DNA from: Rhodospirillales bacterium
GTDB lineage: Bacteria; Pseudomonadota; Alphaproteobacteria; Rhodospirillales; Defluviicoccaceae
NCBI GenBank assembly: GCA_016710335.1
Contig: JADJXQ010000007.1
Span: forward strand, 175,013-239,012
Direction: 5' to 3'
Length of the DNA stretch: 64,000 nt
The notes under the pieces are model-generated. The model had not been told where the DNA came from. It did not search any database and saw only the letters and a list, made by a program, of their open reading frames with translations. Shown piece by piece: positions 47,996 to 56,556 of the stretch. Within the stretch, counting starts at the first letter, position 1; the number at the start of each line of letters is the position of its first letter. Both the position numbers and the translations under genes were made by a program.

Positions 47996-49267
47996 TCAGG
48001 CAGTGCGCGCCTTGAGTCGGAATGACTTCTCGACGGTGGCGAGGATCTTGTCGACGCGCGCCTCCCAACTCATGTTCATCACCGCCTCCCTGCGCTGCTT
48101 GCTGCGGGCGGGCGTATCTTCCGTCAAGGCAATCTCGATCTTGGCAACGAAGTCGTCCGCACCGTGCGCGACGCCGATGCAGTGGGCGAACCGATCGATC
48201 TCGGGGTTCGAGACCGACACGATTGGCTTGCCGGTCGCCAGGTACTCCCGCAGCTTGAGGGGATTGGCGTTCATCACCTGTTGATTGCGGAGGTACGGAA
48301 TGATGGCGACGTCGAACGCCTTCGCCCAGCGCGGAAGCTCGGCGTATGGCTGAGGCCCGGCAAACACGACATTGGGCAGCGCCTTGAGGGAGGACACATC
48401 GGTCGCCACCGGACCGACGATCAGGAGCGTCCACTCCGGATGACTGCGCGCGATCCGCTCCATCAGGGCCACGTCGATCCAGGCGCCGAGCATGCCGAAG
48501 AATCCGATCACCGGATGCTTGAGGCCAGCGGCGGCATCGGGCACCGGCGTTGCCGGGTCGGACGCTCGAGCGAACAGATCGACGTCGACGCCGTGGGGCG
48601 CATACACCGCAGTGGCGTTCAGCCGCTGCTTTTCCCGTAGCAGGCTCGGCGGCGCCACGAACACCTGATCGGCGACTTCGGTCAACGACGCATCCATGCG
48701 GGTCAGCGCCTCGCGATCGGCGTCGGGGAACGCAGCATAGTCGTCGATGCAGTGGTAGACGGTGAACCGTTCGCCGAGGTGGCCCGCAAGAAACCCTGGA
48801 TGCGGCTGGTCGAACCAGAGGATGAAATCCTTGAACCCGACATCCCGGATCGCCTTCCGCACGGCGGCCGTGCCGAAGCATCGATTAAGCCATGGCACCA
48901 CCGGCAGGGAGCGGAATGGAAGCTGGGGCACCGTAGACAGCCACATTTCGTGGCGCTTGTTGCTTTGCAGTCGTCGCGGCGGCTGCAACGACTGGCAAAC
49001 CGTCCGCCCGATCTTCGCGAAGTCCTTGCCGTTGACGGATGGCCGGCGCCGTCCCGGCACTTCTACATAGAGGAGGGGAAAGCGGTCGACGAGGCGGTCC
49101 ACGATGTGGTGGCCGGACGTGGAGTTACCGACAAACCAGCCGCCGCCGAAGTAGACGATGCCGCAGTCGCTGAGCTTTGACGCGCGCCGATTGCAGTGTT
49201 CCACAAGAGTCCGACGGTTGCTCCGGCTTGCGTTCAATGCATCAACACTGCCCATGATCATCGCCAT
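47996..49267 (-). CDS. Glycosyltransferase (GT-B fold)
   Basis: Up to 423 residues; Met codons at 49267, 49261 and 49255 are all possible and an AAAGG site best suits 49261. The N-terminal half has GIVYFGGGWFVGNSTSGHHIVDRL and WFDQPHPGFLAGHLGERFTVYHCIDDY. The C-terminal donor domain has VIGFFGMLGAWIDVALMERI, LLIVGPV, NVVFAGPQPYAELPRWAKAFDVAIIPY and NPLKLREYLATGKPIVS. It resembles glycosyltransferases of exopolysaccharide clusters that act on short glycans. Acceptor unknown. Reads in the same direction as the GT4 gene at 45461, with the secreted protein gene between. Confidence 0.85.
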   Translation of the reverse strand: MAMIMGSVDALNASRSNRRTLVEHCNRRASKLSDCGIVYFGGGWFVGNSTSGHHIVDRLVDRFPLLYVEVPGRRRPSVNGKDFAKIGRTVCQSLQPPRRLQSNKRHEMWLSTVPQLPFRSLPVVPWLNRCFGTAAVRKAIRDVGFKDFILWFDQPHPGFLAGHLGERFTVYHCIDDYAAFPDADREALTRMDASLTEVADQVFVAPPSLLREKQRLNATAVYAPHGVDVDLFARASDPATPVPDAAAGLKHPVIGFFGMLGAWIDVALMERIARSHPEWTLLIVGPVATDVSSLKALPNVVFAGPQPYAELPRWAKAFDVAIIPYLRNQQVMNANPLKLREYLATGKPIVSVSNPEIDRFAHCIGVAHGADDFVAKIEIALTEDTPARSKQRREAVMNMSWEARVDKILATVEKSFRLKARTA

Positions 49268-49909
49268 AGCCTTTCATTGTTCGGTCCAGCAGTTAGAGGG
49301 CGACATCCCGGCACGGCGCCCATTCATGCATGACGGTTCCGACCGCGCTTGCCGCGCCGGTCGATGCACCTTGACGCTGCTCGAACTCTCGCGTCCGCTC
49401 GAAAACCGCCGAATGGCTCCAAACCCAACATCGCCTCCCCTGCTCCGATCTCGAATAAGTTTATCACTCAAGAATACAACTTGTATACGGTACAAAAAAA
49501 CAGATCCGGGTGGTCGGAGCGGGCGCCTTGGTATTGCTCATCCGCGGTACCCATCGGCATCTAGGGTAGAACCCTTATGGGGTGGATGATTTTGGGCCTC
49601 CAGGATGCGAAAATGCCACATGTGCGAGCGTTCTCCGCCAAAATCGGGGTCACTGTACCAAAACAACTTCAGGTTGTCTATAATTAGTACATCTAATGGG
49701 CGGCGCCAACGGCCCTGATTCGCGCGCTCGCAGCAGCAACATCGTCGCCCGCCGGCAGGCCGCGAGCACGGCCGCCCGGTCTTTCCCCTTGATTCCCCGC
49801 CGTGGGTCGGTAGGTTTCTCGATCCGTGCTCCGACCCGGAGCCACGGGTTACGTCAGGCGTTGCGGCGCGCATCGCGTTCCATAACAGTTTCAATCCGGG
49901 AGGACGTTT
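49268..49909. other. Gene-free interval upstream of the EF-G-like gene
   Basis: About 640 bases with no convincing gene. The middle part (49440-49690) is AT-rich for this genome and has promoter-like elements. A stretch near 49484-49496 (TGTATACGGTACA) is nearly palindromic. No transposase remnant or tRNA was seen. Confidence 0.5.
49663..49684 (+). promoter_or_regulatory. Candidate promoter with operator-like palindrome
   Basis: TATAAT occurs at 49679-49684. Immediately upstream ACAAC-TTCAG-GTTGT (49663-49677) is a perfect 5-bp inverted repeat that covers the -35 position, where no good hexamer stands. If real it would drive a leader of about 220 bases before the EF-G-like gene and may be regulated. 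Confidence 0.3.
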
Positions 49910-51937
49910 GTGACCCAGAAACAGCCTGCCGCCCCCCGTTGCGCCGCCCTCGTCGGCCCGTACGTCAGCGGCAAGACGACCCTGTTGGAGAGCATTTTGT
50001 TCCGCACCGGCGCCATCACGCGCAAGGGCAGCGTGAAGGAAGGCAACATGGTCGGCGATGCGTCGCAGGAAGCCCGCGACCGCCAGATGAGTACGGAAGT
50101 CAACGTCGCCACCACCACGTATCTGGACGAGACCTGGACCTTCCTCGATTGCCCCGGTTCGATCGAATTGATGCAGGAGGCTTTCAGTGCGTTGATGGTG
50201 GTTGATTCGGCGGTCATCGTCTGCGAGCCGGAGCCCGAAAAAGCCCTGACCCTGGCGCCGCTGTTCCGCTTCCTCGACCAGCACGCCATCCCGCACATGG
50301 TGTTCATCAACAAGGCGGACAGCCCGTCGATCGAAATCCGCGCGTCGCTGGAAGCATTGCAGGCCGTTTCCAATCGACCGTTGGTGCTTCGTGAGATTCC
50401 CATTCGGGAGGGCGAGCAGATCACCGGCTTCGTCGATCTTGTCTCCGAGCGGGCCTTCCGGTGGCGACCCGGCGACGCATCGGAGCTGATCCAGCTTCCC
50501 GAAGCCGTCGCAGAGCGCGAGCAGGAGGCACGAGTAGGGATGCTCGAGGCGCTCGCCGACTTCGACGACATGCTCCTCGAGCAGCTCCTGGAAGACGTCA
50601 TCCCGTCCAGCAACGAGATCTATGCCAGCCTCACCCGCGACCTGCAGCAGGACCAGATCGTGCCGGTGTTCTTCGGCTCGGCCGAGGGCATGCACGGCAT
50701 CACGCGGCTGTTGAAGGCGCTCCGCCATGAGGCCCCCGAACCGGCGATCACCGCAGCCCGCCTGCAGATCGACGCCGGCGGCGAGCCGTGTGCGCGGGTG
50801 TTCAAGACCTTGCACGCCGCCCACACCGGCAAGCTGTCCCTGGCCCGGGTGTTCCATGGCGAGATCACGGACGGCATGACGCTCGGCGGCGAGCGGTTGA
50901 GCGGCATCAGTCGCATGGTCGGCCAGAAGACGGAAAAGGTCCCGAGCGCCGGTTCCGGCGAGGTCGTCGCTTTCGGCCGCATGGACAGCGTCGCCACCGG
51001 CGCCCTCCTCTCTCCCTCCGGCAAGGCCACCGGGGGGGCGTGGCCGGAGCCGCTGAAGCCGTTGTTCTCCGTGGCCATCCGCGCCAGGCAACGCTCGGAC
51101 GAGGTCAAGCTGACCGGGGCGCTGGCGCGCCTTACCGACGAGGATTTGTCGTTGAGCTTCGGCCACGACCCGGACACCGGCGAGTTCCTGCTCTGGGGCC
51201 AAGGCGAGATGCACCTGCTCATCGCCGTCGACCGGCTGCGCAACCGGTACAACATGGAAGTGGAATCGAGCCGCCCGCAGGTGCCGTACAAGGAAACCAT
51301 CCGCGGCTCGGTCAGCGAGCACGCCCGGCACAAGAAGCAGTCGGGCGGCCACGGCGAGTTCGGCGACGTCCATATCGACATTCGCCCGCTGCCGCGCGGC
51401 AGCGGCTTCGCGTTCTCGGAAACCGTCACCGGCGGCGCCGTGCCCAAGAACTATTTCGGCGCGGTCGAGACCGGCATCCGAGATACGCTCAACCGCGGGC
51501 CGCTGGGTTTCCCCGTCGTCGATGTGGCGGCGACGCTGACCGACGGCCAGTATCACTCGGTCGACAGCTCCGACATGGCGTTCCGCAAGGCCGGCGCGAT
51601 GGCCATGCGCGAGGGTATGCGCAAATGCAGCCCGGTGTTGCTGGAGCCCATCTTCAACGTGCGCATTGCGGTGCCGACGGAGTTCACGTCGCGGGTGCAG
51701 CGCATCGTCTCCAGCCGCCGCGGTCAGATCCTCGGCTTCGAGCCCAAGGATGGCTGGGCCGGCTGGGACGAAGTGTCTGTCCAGCTACCGCAGGCGGAGA
51801 TGCACGGACTGATCGTCGAACTGCGCTCCTCGACCCTCGGCGTCGGCACTTTCGAATGGGAATTCGACCACCTGCAAGAGCTGGTCGGCAAGCTCGCCGA
51901 CGACATCGTCGCCCAGCGCGCCCAGGACCAGAGCTGA
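49910..51937 (+). CDS. EF-G-like translational GTPase paralogue
   Basis: 675 residues, GTG start after GGAGGACG. The EF-G domain order is present: GTPase domain, domain II (GEPCARVFKTLHAAHTGKLSLARVF), domains III-V (SSRPQVPYKETIRGSVSEHARHKKQSGGHGEFGDV, later VRIAVPTEFTSRVQRIVSSRRGQI). G1 is LVGPYVSGKTTLLE and G4 is FINKADS. In switch II the usual DTPGH is DCPGSIEL: Ser replaces the catalytic His. Such EF-G-like proteins occur beside true EF-G in alphaproteobacteria, and their role is not settled. It is probably not the main elongation factor, which usually sits in the str operon. Confidence 0.88.
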   Translation: MTQKQPAAPRCAALVGPYVSGKTTLLESILFRTGAITRKGSVKEGNMVGDASQEARDRQMSTEVNVATTTYLDETWTFLDCPGSIELMQEAFSALMVVDSAVIVCEPEPEKALTLAPLFRFLDQHAIPHMVFINKADSPSIEIRASLEALQAVSNRPLVLREIPIREGEQITGFVDLVSERAFRWRPGDASELIQLPEAVAEREQEARVGMLEALADFDDMLLEQLLEDVIPSSNEIYASLTRDLQQDQIVPVFFGSAEGMHGITRLLKALRHEAPEPAITAARLQIDAGGEPCARVFKTLHAAHTGKLSLARVFHGEITDGMTLGGERLSGISRMVGQKTEKVPSAGSGEVVAFGRMDSVATGALLSPSGKATGGAWPEPLKPLFSVAIRARQRSDEVKLTGALARLTDEDLSLSFGHDPDTGEFLLWGQGEMHLLIAVDRLRNRYNMEVESSRPQVPYKETIRGSVSEHARHKKQSGGHGEFGDVHIDIRPLPRGSGFAFSETVTGGAVPKNYFGAVETGIRDTLNRGPLGFPVVDVAATLTDGQYHSVDSSDMAFRKAGAMAMREGMRKCSPVLLEPIFNVRIAVPTEFTSRVQRIVSSRRGQILGFEPKDGWAGWDEVSVQLPQAEMHGLIVELRSSTLGVGTFEWEFDHLQELVGKLADDIVAQRAQDQS

Positions 51938-52051
51938 CCGTCGCGGCGCGGCGCGCCTAGGCGCGGCGAGGCGAGGCGGCGCGGCGCGGCGCGCGAGGCG
52001 TCAGCCGACGTGGCCGCTCGATAAAAAGGGAATTGCCGGGGAAAAAGAAAA

Positions 52052-52190
52052 TGCCGGGCTAAAAAGCCCGGCAAGTCTAGCAGGGAGGCTTCACGTCTAG
52101 GGAGACGTAGGACCCGTTGGGAACGAGCCCTGTATTCGAGCCTTGCGCTCGAAACCGGAAAACTCGTGATGCTGCGATGCAACATCTAAC
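52052..52190 (-). ncRNA. Candidate structured small RNA with intrinsic terminator
   Basis: Read on the minus strand, four hairpins follow each other: UUCGAGC/GCUCGAA around GCAAG (52153-52135), GGGCUCGUU/AACGGGUCC around CCC (52130-52110), ACGUCU/AGACGU around CCCU (52108-52093), and a 9-bp UGCCGGGCU/AGCCCGGCA hairpin (52073-52052) followed by UUUUCUUUUU. The second stem is complete only on the minus strand, where two G-U pairs replace what would be A-C mismatches on the plus strand, and the U-tract is also on the minus side. A weak promoter (TTGCTT, 15 bases, TATACA at 52222-52196) fits a 5' end near 52190. I could not match it to a known RNA family. Confidence 0.45.
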
Positions 52191-52238
52191 TTTGATGTAT
52201 AGCAGCCATTTCGCAGAAGCAACATAGATTTTGATGCA
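52179..52238. repeat. Pair of 20-bp direct repeats, 40 bases apart
   Basis: GCAACATCTAACTTTGATGTA (52179-52199) and GCAACATAGATTTTGATGCA (52219-52238) share the frame GCAACAT-N-TTTGATG-A and start exactly 40 bases apart, close to four helical turns. They lie between the candidate small RNA and cas6 and cover the RNA's promoter region, so they could be an operator. Confidence 0.5.
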
Positions 52239-52390
52239 TCGCACCCATGCGCGCCGCGCATAAAGGTAGAAAGCCCAGACGCCTTTCCCGCGGCAGGCGC
52301 TCAAAATGCCAACCGCCGCGCCTGCACCCCCAAACGCGCACGATAAGTGCCGGTTTTGGGTGACGTATATGCTTTCACCGTTACTGCCGC

Positions 52391-52433
52391 GCGGAACATG
52401 TGATAAAAATGGCATAATCGTTCCGCTCGGAGG
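52391..52433 (+). promoter_or_regulatory. Candidate cas operon promoter with inverted repeat
   Basis: GCGGAAC (52391-52397) and GTTCCGC (52420-52426) form a perfect 7-bp inverted repeat around CATAAT (52413-52418), a likely -10 box. A strong GGAGG (52429-52433) follows, 11 bases before the cas6 start. The layout suggests a repressor that binds across the promoter. Confidence 0.45.
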
Positions 52434-52444
52434 TTACTGAAATC

Positions 52445-53410
52445 TTGTCGGCCGAGCCGCAACTACCGCTCGTTCGCACGCGATTGATTTTCCGGTGCAA
52501 AGAACAACTCCGTCTGCCGGCTCATGCCGGCTTCGCTTGGCGCGGCGCCTTTGGCTCTGCCCTCAAGCGCACCGTTTGCGCAATGCGCATGAGGCCGTGC
52601 CAGGGCTGCATGCTCAGCGCCAGTTGCATTTATCCATACGTTTTTGAAACCCCTCCGCCGGCGACGGCAGAGAGGATGACCCGCTACGAACGCGTCCCCA
52701 ATCCATTCTCTCTCTACGCCGGACCTATCGCGACGCGAGTTTGCGAGGAGGGGGACGCTCTTCCGCTTGAACTCACCATCTTCGGCCATGCCTCGCGCCA
52801 CCTCGGCTATTTCGTGCGAGCGTTCGAGATCGCTGGTGAGCACGGCCTGACCGCGCGCCGGGTGCCGGTCGCGCTCATGCGGGCCGAACGGCTTCCGCTC
52901 AACGAGGATGGAGAGCCGGAAACGATATACGAAGCAAACAGCTTCATCAGGTTGCCGCAGCCCGCGGAAGTGTTCCCGCCGCAGTGTCCGGGGCGGGTCG
53001 TGGTAAGGGTTGTCACTCCGCTTCGGCTCAAGGAGGCGGGCAACCTCGTCGCCCCTGAACGTTTTGCCGCGCGGCACTTGTTGTCGAGCCTCGTCCGCCG
53101 CGTCTCGATGCTCATGTACTTCCATGGCGAAAGCGCGCTGGCGGCCGATTTCCAGCAACTCAAGCGTCTCGCGCAGGGCGTCGATATCTTCGCTCAGAGC
53201 CTGCGCTGGGCCGATCTTGTTCGCAGCTCCTCGCGTCAACGCACGCTGATGCAGATGGGCGGAATTGTCGGCAGCGTTGGCCTGGACCTCTGCCGCGCAG
53301 AGGCGCTTTGGCCCTACCTGTGGCTCGGTCAGTACATCCAGGCGGGCAAGGGCACGACCATGGGCCTCGGTCACTACCGGCTCGCCACTACCGGCGAGCC
53401 CGACCTGTGA
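52445..53410 (+). CDS. cas6: Cas6 pre-crRNA processing endoribonuclease
   Basis: 321 residues, TTG start at 52445. The RAMP fold of the Cas6 family is shown by the C-terminal Gly-rich loop LGQYIQAGKGTTMGLGHYRL. An N-terminal Cys cluster (CQGCMLSASCIYPYVFE) is typical of the Cas6 type found with type III systems in Proteobacteria. FGHASRHLGYFVRAFEIAG marks the middle. It cuts the CRISPR transcript within repeats and leaves an 8-nt 5' handle. It is the first gene of the cas operon, 87 bases before the cas10 start codon. Confidence 0.92.
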   Translation: MSAEPQLPLVRTRLIFRCKEQLRLPAHAGFAWRGAFGSALKRTVCAMRMRPCQGCMLSASCIYPYVFETPPPATAERMTRYERVPNPFSLYAGPIATRVCEEGDALPLELTIFGHASRHLGYFVRAFEIAGEHGLTARRVPVALMRAERLPLNEDGEPETIYEANSFIRLPQPAEVFPPQCPGRVVVRVVTPLRLKEAGNLVAPERFAARHLLSSLVRRVSMLMYFHGESALAADFQQLKRLAQGVDIFAQSLRWADLVRSSSRQRTLMQMGGIVGSVGLDLCRAEALWPYLWLGQYIQAGKGTTMGLGHYRLATTGEPDL

Positions 53411-53497
53411 TCCTGTCCCGATCCTCCGCCAGAGGCACTGCAAGGACAAGGTATCGGCCGATTGTATCGACCAACCAGCCGGAAGGTAACGTCTGCG

Positions 53498-56092
53498 ATG
53501 GCAAGATCAGAAGTTGCAAGCATCGACGAGGTGGCGCTTGGCGCTTTCTTCGAGGATATCGGCAAGTTCATGCAACCCGCCTTTGGCAGCAGCCGGACCA
53601 TGGCCGCCGCAGTGAAATCCCGGGAAAGCGACGTGCTGCCCCCCGACGGACACGGCGGCTACAGCCACAAGCACGCCCTTTTGACCGATGCGTTCTTCGA
53701 ATGGATGGAACGGCGGAACCTTGCATTTCCGCACGGCATCGACAGCAACCACGTTCGCGAGTGCGCCGTCTACCATCACAGTCCCCGCACGCCGCTCCAC
53801 TGGCTGTCTGCAATCGCCGACCGGCTTTCGGCCGGCATGGATCGCGAGGCGGGGGACGAAGTCGAAGAACGCAAACAGGACGACAAGGGCTGGGACGCGT
53901 TCCGGCGCGTTCCGCTTGAAAGCGTTTTCAGAAACGTCAATCTTGCCCTGGGAACACCGAAGGATTCCTTTTACGGCGTTGAGGCATTGACGCCGACGGC
54001 GATGTTCCCCGGGAAAATCAACCGCACCGGCCTGCCTGATGCATACGCGCGGCTGTGGGAGGCGTTTGGAGAGGCTTTCGCCAGCCTTTGTGATGTTTCC
54101 GTAAGCGTCGAACAGTTCCACGAGGGGCTTTTGGCACTCTCGGAACGCTTCACCTGGGCCATCCCTTCCTCGACCGTTGATCAGCCAGATGTCTCCCTGC
54201 ACGATCACAATCGGACCGTTGCCGCCTTCGCCGCCTGCCTGTACCGGCATCACGAGGCGCATGGCGAACTTGGCGACGAGAAGGCCATCAAGGACCGCGA
54301 GCGTGCGAAGTTTCGGGTGGTGGTCGGAGATTTGTCGGGGATCCAGTCGAGCCTGTTCCGCCTCAAGAGCGAGGGCGTGAAGGGTGTCAACCGCATCCTG
54401 CGCGCCCGCTCGTTCCTGATCAGCCAGATTTGCGAGGCGGCGGCCTGGAAGTGCCGCCGGGTCTTCGGCCTCCCGCCGTACTGCCTCTTGCAGGGCGCCG
54501 GCGGACGGTTCCAGATCCTCGTTCCGGAATTGGCGGATGTGGAAGCAACCGTCGAGGGTCTGCGCCGCGAGATCGACAAGTGGATGCTCGATCGCTACGT
54601 GGGCGATCTGGTGATGAGTCTGGCTCTCAGCCCGCCACTCTCCGGCGCCGACTTCAACCAGAAGACATTCGGGGAAACCCAGCAGCGGATCGCGGCATGC
54701 GTCGAGGAGGCCAAGCAACGCCCCCTTGCGTCGATCCTCGCCAATTCTGGCCGGGGCTTGGAGGAGAGCGTGCGGCGCGTCGATTTCCCCGCCGCAGGTG
54801 CCTGCCCAACTTGTGGCGTGCGACCTGTTCCCGCCGACGCGAAGGGCGACACACAAGACGATATCAAGCGCTGTCCTGCGTGCGCGGACGAGGCCCGATG
54901 GGGGCAAACACTGCCAAAAGCCGTCGCTGTGACCTGGGGGACGGAAGAAAGCATCGGATCGCTGCTTGGCAGTGTTGCTCTAACGGTTCACGACAGGGCG
55001 TTCGAGGTCCATACCGACCTCAACGCGCGGCGGGCTGTCATCTCCGGTTGGCGGCTGCGCGGCAGGGAAGGCCATGGCTCGTTTCCGGCCGCAGACCGGT
55101 TCCTCGCCAACCATGTGCCAACGCTGCAACGGGACGATGATGTCCACGGCCGTTACGCGGACCTGAGCAAGGAGGCGAAGGAAGTCTCCGAGGAAGGAAA
55201 GGTCAAGCTGCTCGAACACTTGGCCGCCGACGCGCGGGAGTGGCTCGATTCCCAACAGCGCTTTGTCGGCCGCGCAATGCTGTCGGTGGTCAAGGCCGAT
55301 GTCGACCGGCTTGGCTTTGTGTTCGGCCATGGCCTTGGCGATCGCATCTCGGTGGGGCGGGCCGCCCAGCTCTCCCGAATGATCGATTCGTTCTTCACCG
55401 GCTATCTCGACCACCTGATCCGGACCGAATTTCGTAACACCTACACCGTCTACGCCGGTGGCGATGACGTTCTCCTGATCGCGCCATGGCGGGACGGCAT
55501 CAGACTCGCCGCGCGCCTGCAAGACGACTTCGGCCGGTTTGTAGGCCACAACCCCAATATCACGCTTTCCGCCGGCATCGAGTTTGTCAGCCCCGATGAG
55601 CCTCTGAACAGAGCAGTGCGCCGGGCCGAGGACCGCCTTAAACGGGCCAAGGCCGATGACGGCCTTGAGGGCGCCAAGAAGGTCGGGCGGAATCGCGTCT
55701 GCCTGGTTGTCGAGGATCCGATCCCGTGGACCGGTGGCGTCGGCTCCCTGGAATGGGCGATCGAGCGGGCCGAATGGCTGAACGGGCTAATCCGCGAGGG
55801 CAGTCTTCCCGCGACGTTCCTCTACAAAATGCTGAGCCTGGACAGCCAGCGGCGGGAGGTCGAGAGCGGGAGGAACCCGGCGGCTGCCAACTGGCGCGCG
55901 CGCTGGGGGTATCACCTGGCGCGCCTGCGCGAGCGTCTTGGCGCCGCAACGGCCCAGGCGCTCTGCGCGGACCTCGATGAACTTATGGGCGGCAACCTCT
56001 CCTCAATGTCACCGGCGGCTGAAAGCCGCCGCGTTGCCGATCTGCCGGACCCGCGCCTTCCCATCACCATCGCTATCTACCGCAACCGCTAA
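53498..56092 (+). CDS. cas10: Cas10/Csm1, large subunit of the type III-A effector
   Basis: ATG 53498 (MARSEVASIDEVALGAFFEDIGKF) follows GGAAGG; an upstream TTG is possible. 864 residues. The N-terminal HD-like domain reads FFEDIGKFMQ, with Glu19 where the HD motif has His, then HGGYSHKHALLTDAFFEW. A zinc ribbon follows (CPTCGVRPVPADAK and RCPACADEARWG). Palm 1 has VVVGDLSGIQSSLFRL. Palm 2 holds VKADVDRLGFVFG and the cyclase motif YAGGDDVLLIAPW with GGDD at residues 654-657. Cyclic oligoadenylate synthesis should be intact; DNA cleavage by the HD domain is doubtful. It is followed 20 bases later by csm2. Confidence 0.94.
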   Translation: MARSEVASIDEVALGAFFEDIGKFMQPAFGSSRTMAAAVKSRESDVLPPDGHGGYSHKHALLTDAFFEWMERRNLAFPHGIDSNHVRECAVYHHSPRTPLHWLSAIADRLSAGMDREAGDEVEERKQDDKGWDAFRRVPLESVFRNVNLALGTPKDSFYGVEALTPTAMFPGKINRTGLPDAYARLWEAFGEAFASLCDVSVSVEQFHEGLLALSERFTWAIPSSTVDQPDVSLHDHNRTVAAFAACLYRHHEAHGELGDEKAIKDRERAKFRVVVGDLSGIQSSLFRLKSEGVKGVNRILRARSFLISQICEAAAWKCRRVFGLPPYCLLQGAGGRFQILVPELADVEATVEGLRREIDKWMLDRYVGDLVMSLALSPPLSGADFNQKTFGETQQRIAACVEEAKQRPLASILANSGRGLEESVRRVDFPAAGACPTCGVRPVPADAKGDTQDDIKRCPACADEARWGQTLPKAVAVTWGTEESIGSLLGSVALTVHDRAFEVHTDLNARRAVISGWRLRGREGHGSFPAADRFLANHVPTLQRDDDVHGRYADLSKEAKEVSEEGKVKLLEHLAADAREWLDSQQRFVGRAMLSVVKADVDRLGFVFGHGLGDRISVGRAAQLSRMIDSFFTGYLDHLIRTEFRNTYTVYAGGDDVLLIAPWRDGIRLAARLQDDFGRFVGHNPNITLSAGIEFVSPDEPLNRAVRRAEDRLKRAKADDGLEGAKKVGRNRVCLVVEDPIPWTGGVGSLEWAIERAEWLNGLIREGSLPATFLYKMLSLDSQRREVESGRNPAAANWRARWGYHLARLRERLGAATAQALCADLDELMGGNLSSMSPAAESRRVADLPDPRLPITIAIYRNR

Positions 56093-56112
56093 AACGCAAC
56101 AGGAAATGCGCC

Positions 56113-56523
56113 ATGACATCGAACAGCGTCATATACTTTCAGTCGCAATCAAATCATCAAGACCAGCTCGTAGCACGGGCGGAATTGTTCGATGCGGAAG
56201 CCAGGGATGCCGCCAGGGCCCTAGTGAAATTTGAGCCTACTCAGCTTCGCCGCTTTTATAGCGTCGTCAGTGCTCTGCGGAACGAAGCAAAAGGCGACCC
56301 TGATTTTCCTGATGACCAGATAAAGGCCAGGCTCGCACTGTTAAAGGCGCATGCTCATTATTCTTGGGCACGTGATTCCAAAAAAATACCCCGTTACTTT
56401 TTACAGTTCATCGATATGCACGTGAACGCCGTAAGAACTAGGAATGATTTTTTGCTCGGTTTTGCTCCACACTTCGAAGCTGTCGTTGCATACCATCGAT
56501 ATGAACGCGAAATGAACAGGTAG
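56113..56523 (+). CDS. csm2: Csm2, small subunit of the type III-A complex
   Basis: 136 residues, mostly alpha-helical and charged, as expected of the filament-forming small subunit that lies along the target RNA. Family features: FEPTQLRRFYSVVSALRNEAK, KARLALLKAHAHYSWAR, and FLQFIDMHVNAVRTRNDFLLGFAPHFEAVVAYHRY. Codon use is noticeably less GC-rich than its neighbours. It sits between cas10 and csm3, with the csm3 ATG 33 bases on. Confidence 0.92.
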   Translation: MTSNSVIYFQSQSNHQDQLVARAELFDAEARDAARALVKFEPTQLRRFYSVVSALRNEAKGDPDFPDDQIKARLALLKAHAHYSWARDSKKIPRYFLQFIDMHVNAVRTRNDFLLGFAPHFEAVVAYHRYEREMNR

Positions 56524-56556
56524 GTCAGAAAAGTACTTATATAAAGGGAAGAAACC

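Noticed and set aside
49484..49496. TGTATACGGTACA as a phage-type attachment or operator site
   Set aside because: The palindrome is imperfect, single, and not linked to an integrase or regulator.
52077..52415. 112-codon minus-strand frame upstream of cas6
   Set aside because: No ribosome binding site or similarity. It overlaps the structured RNA candidate, whose hairpins explain the sequence better.
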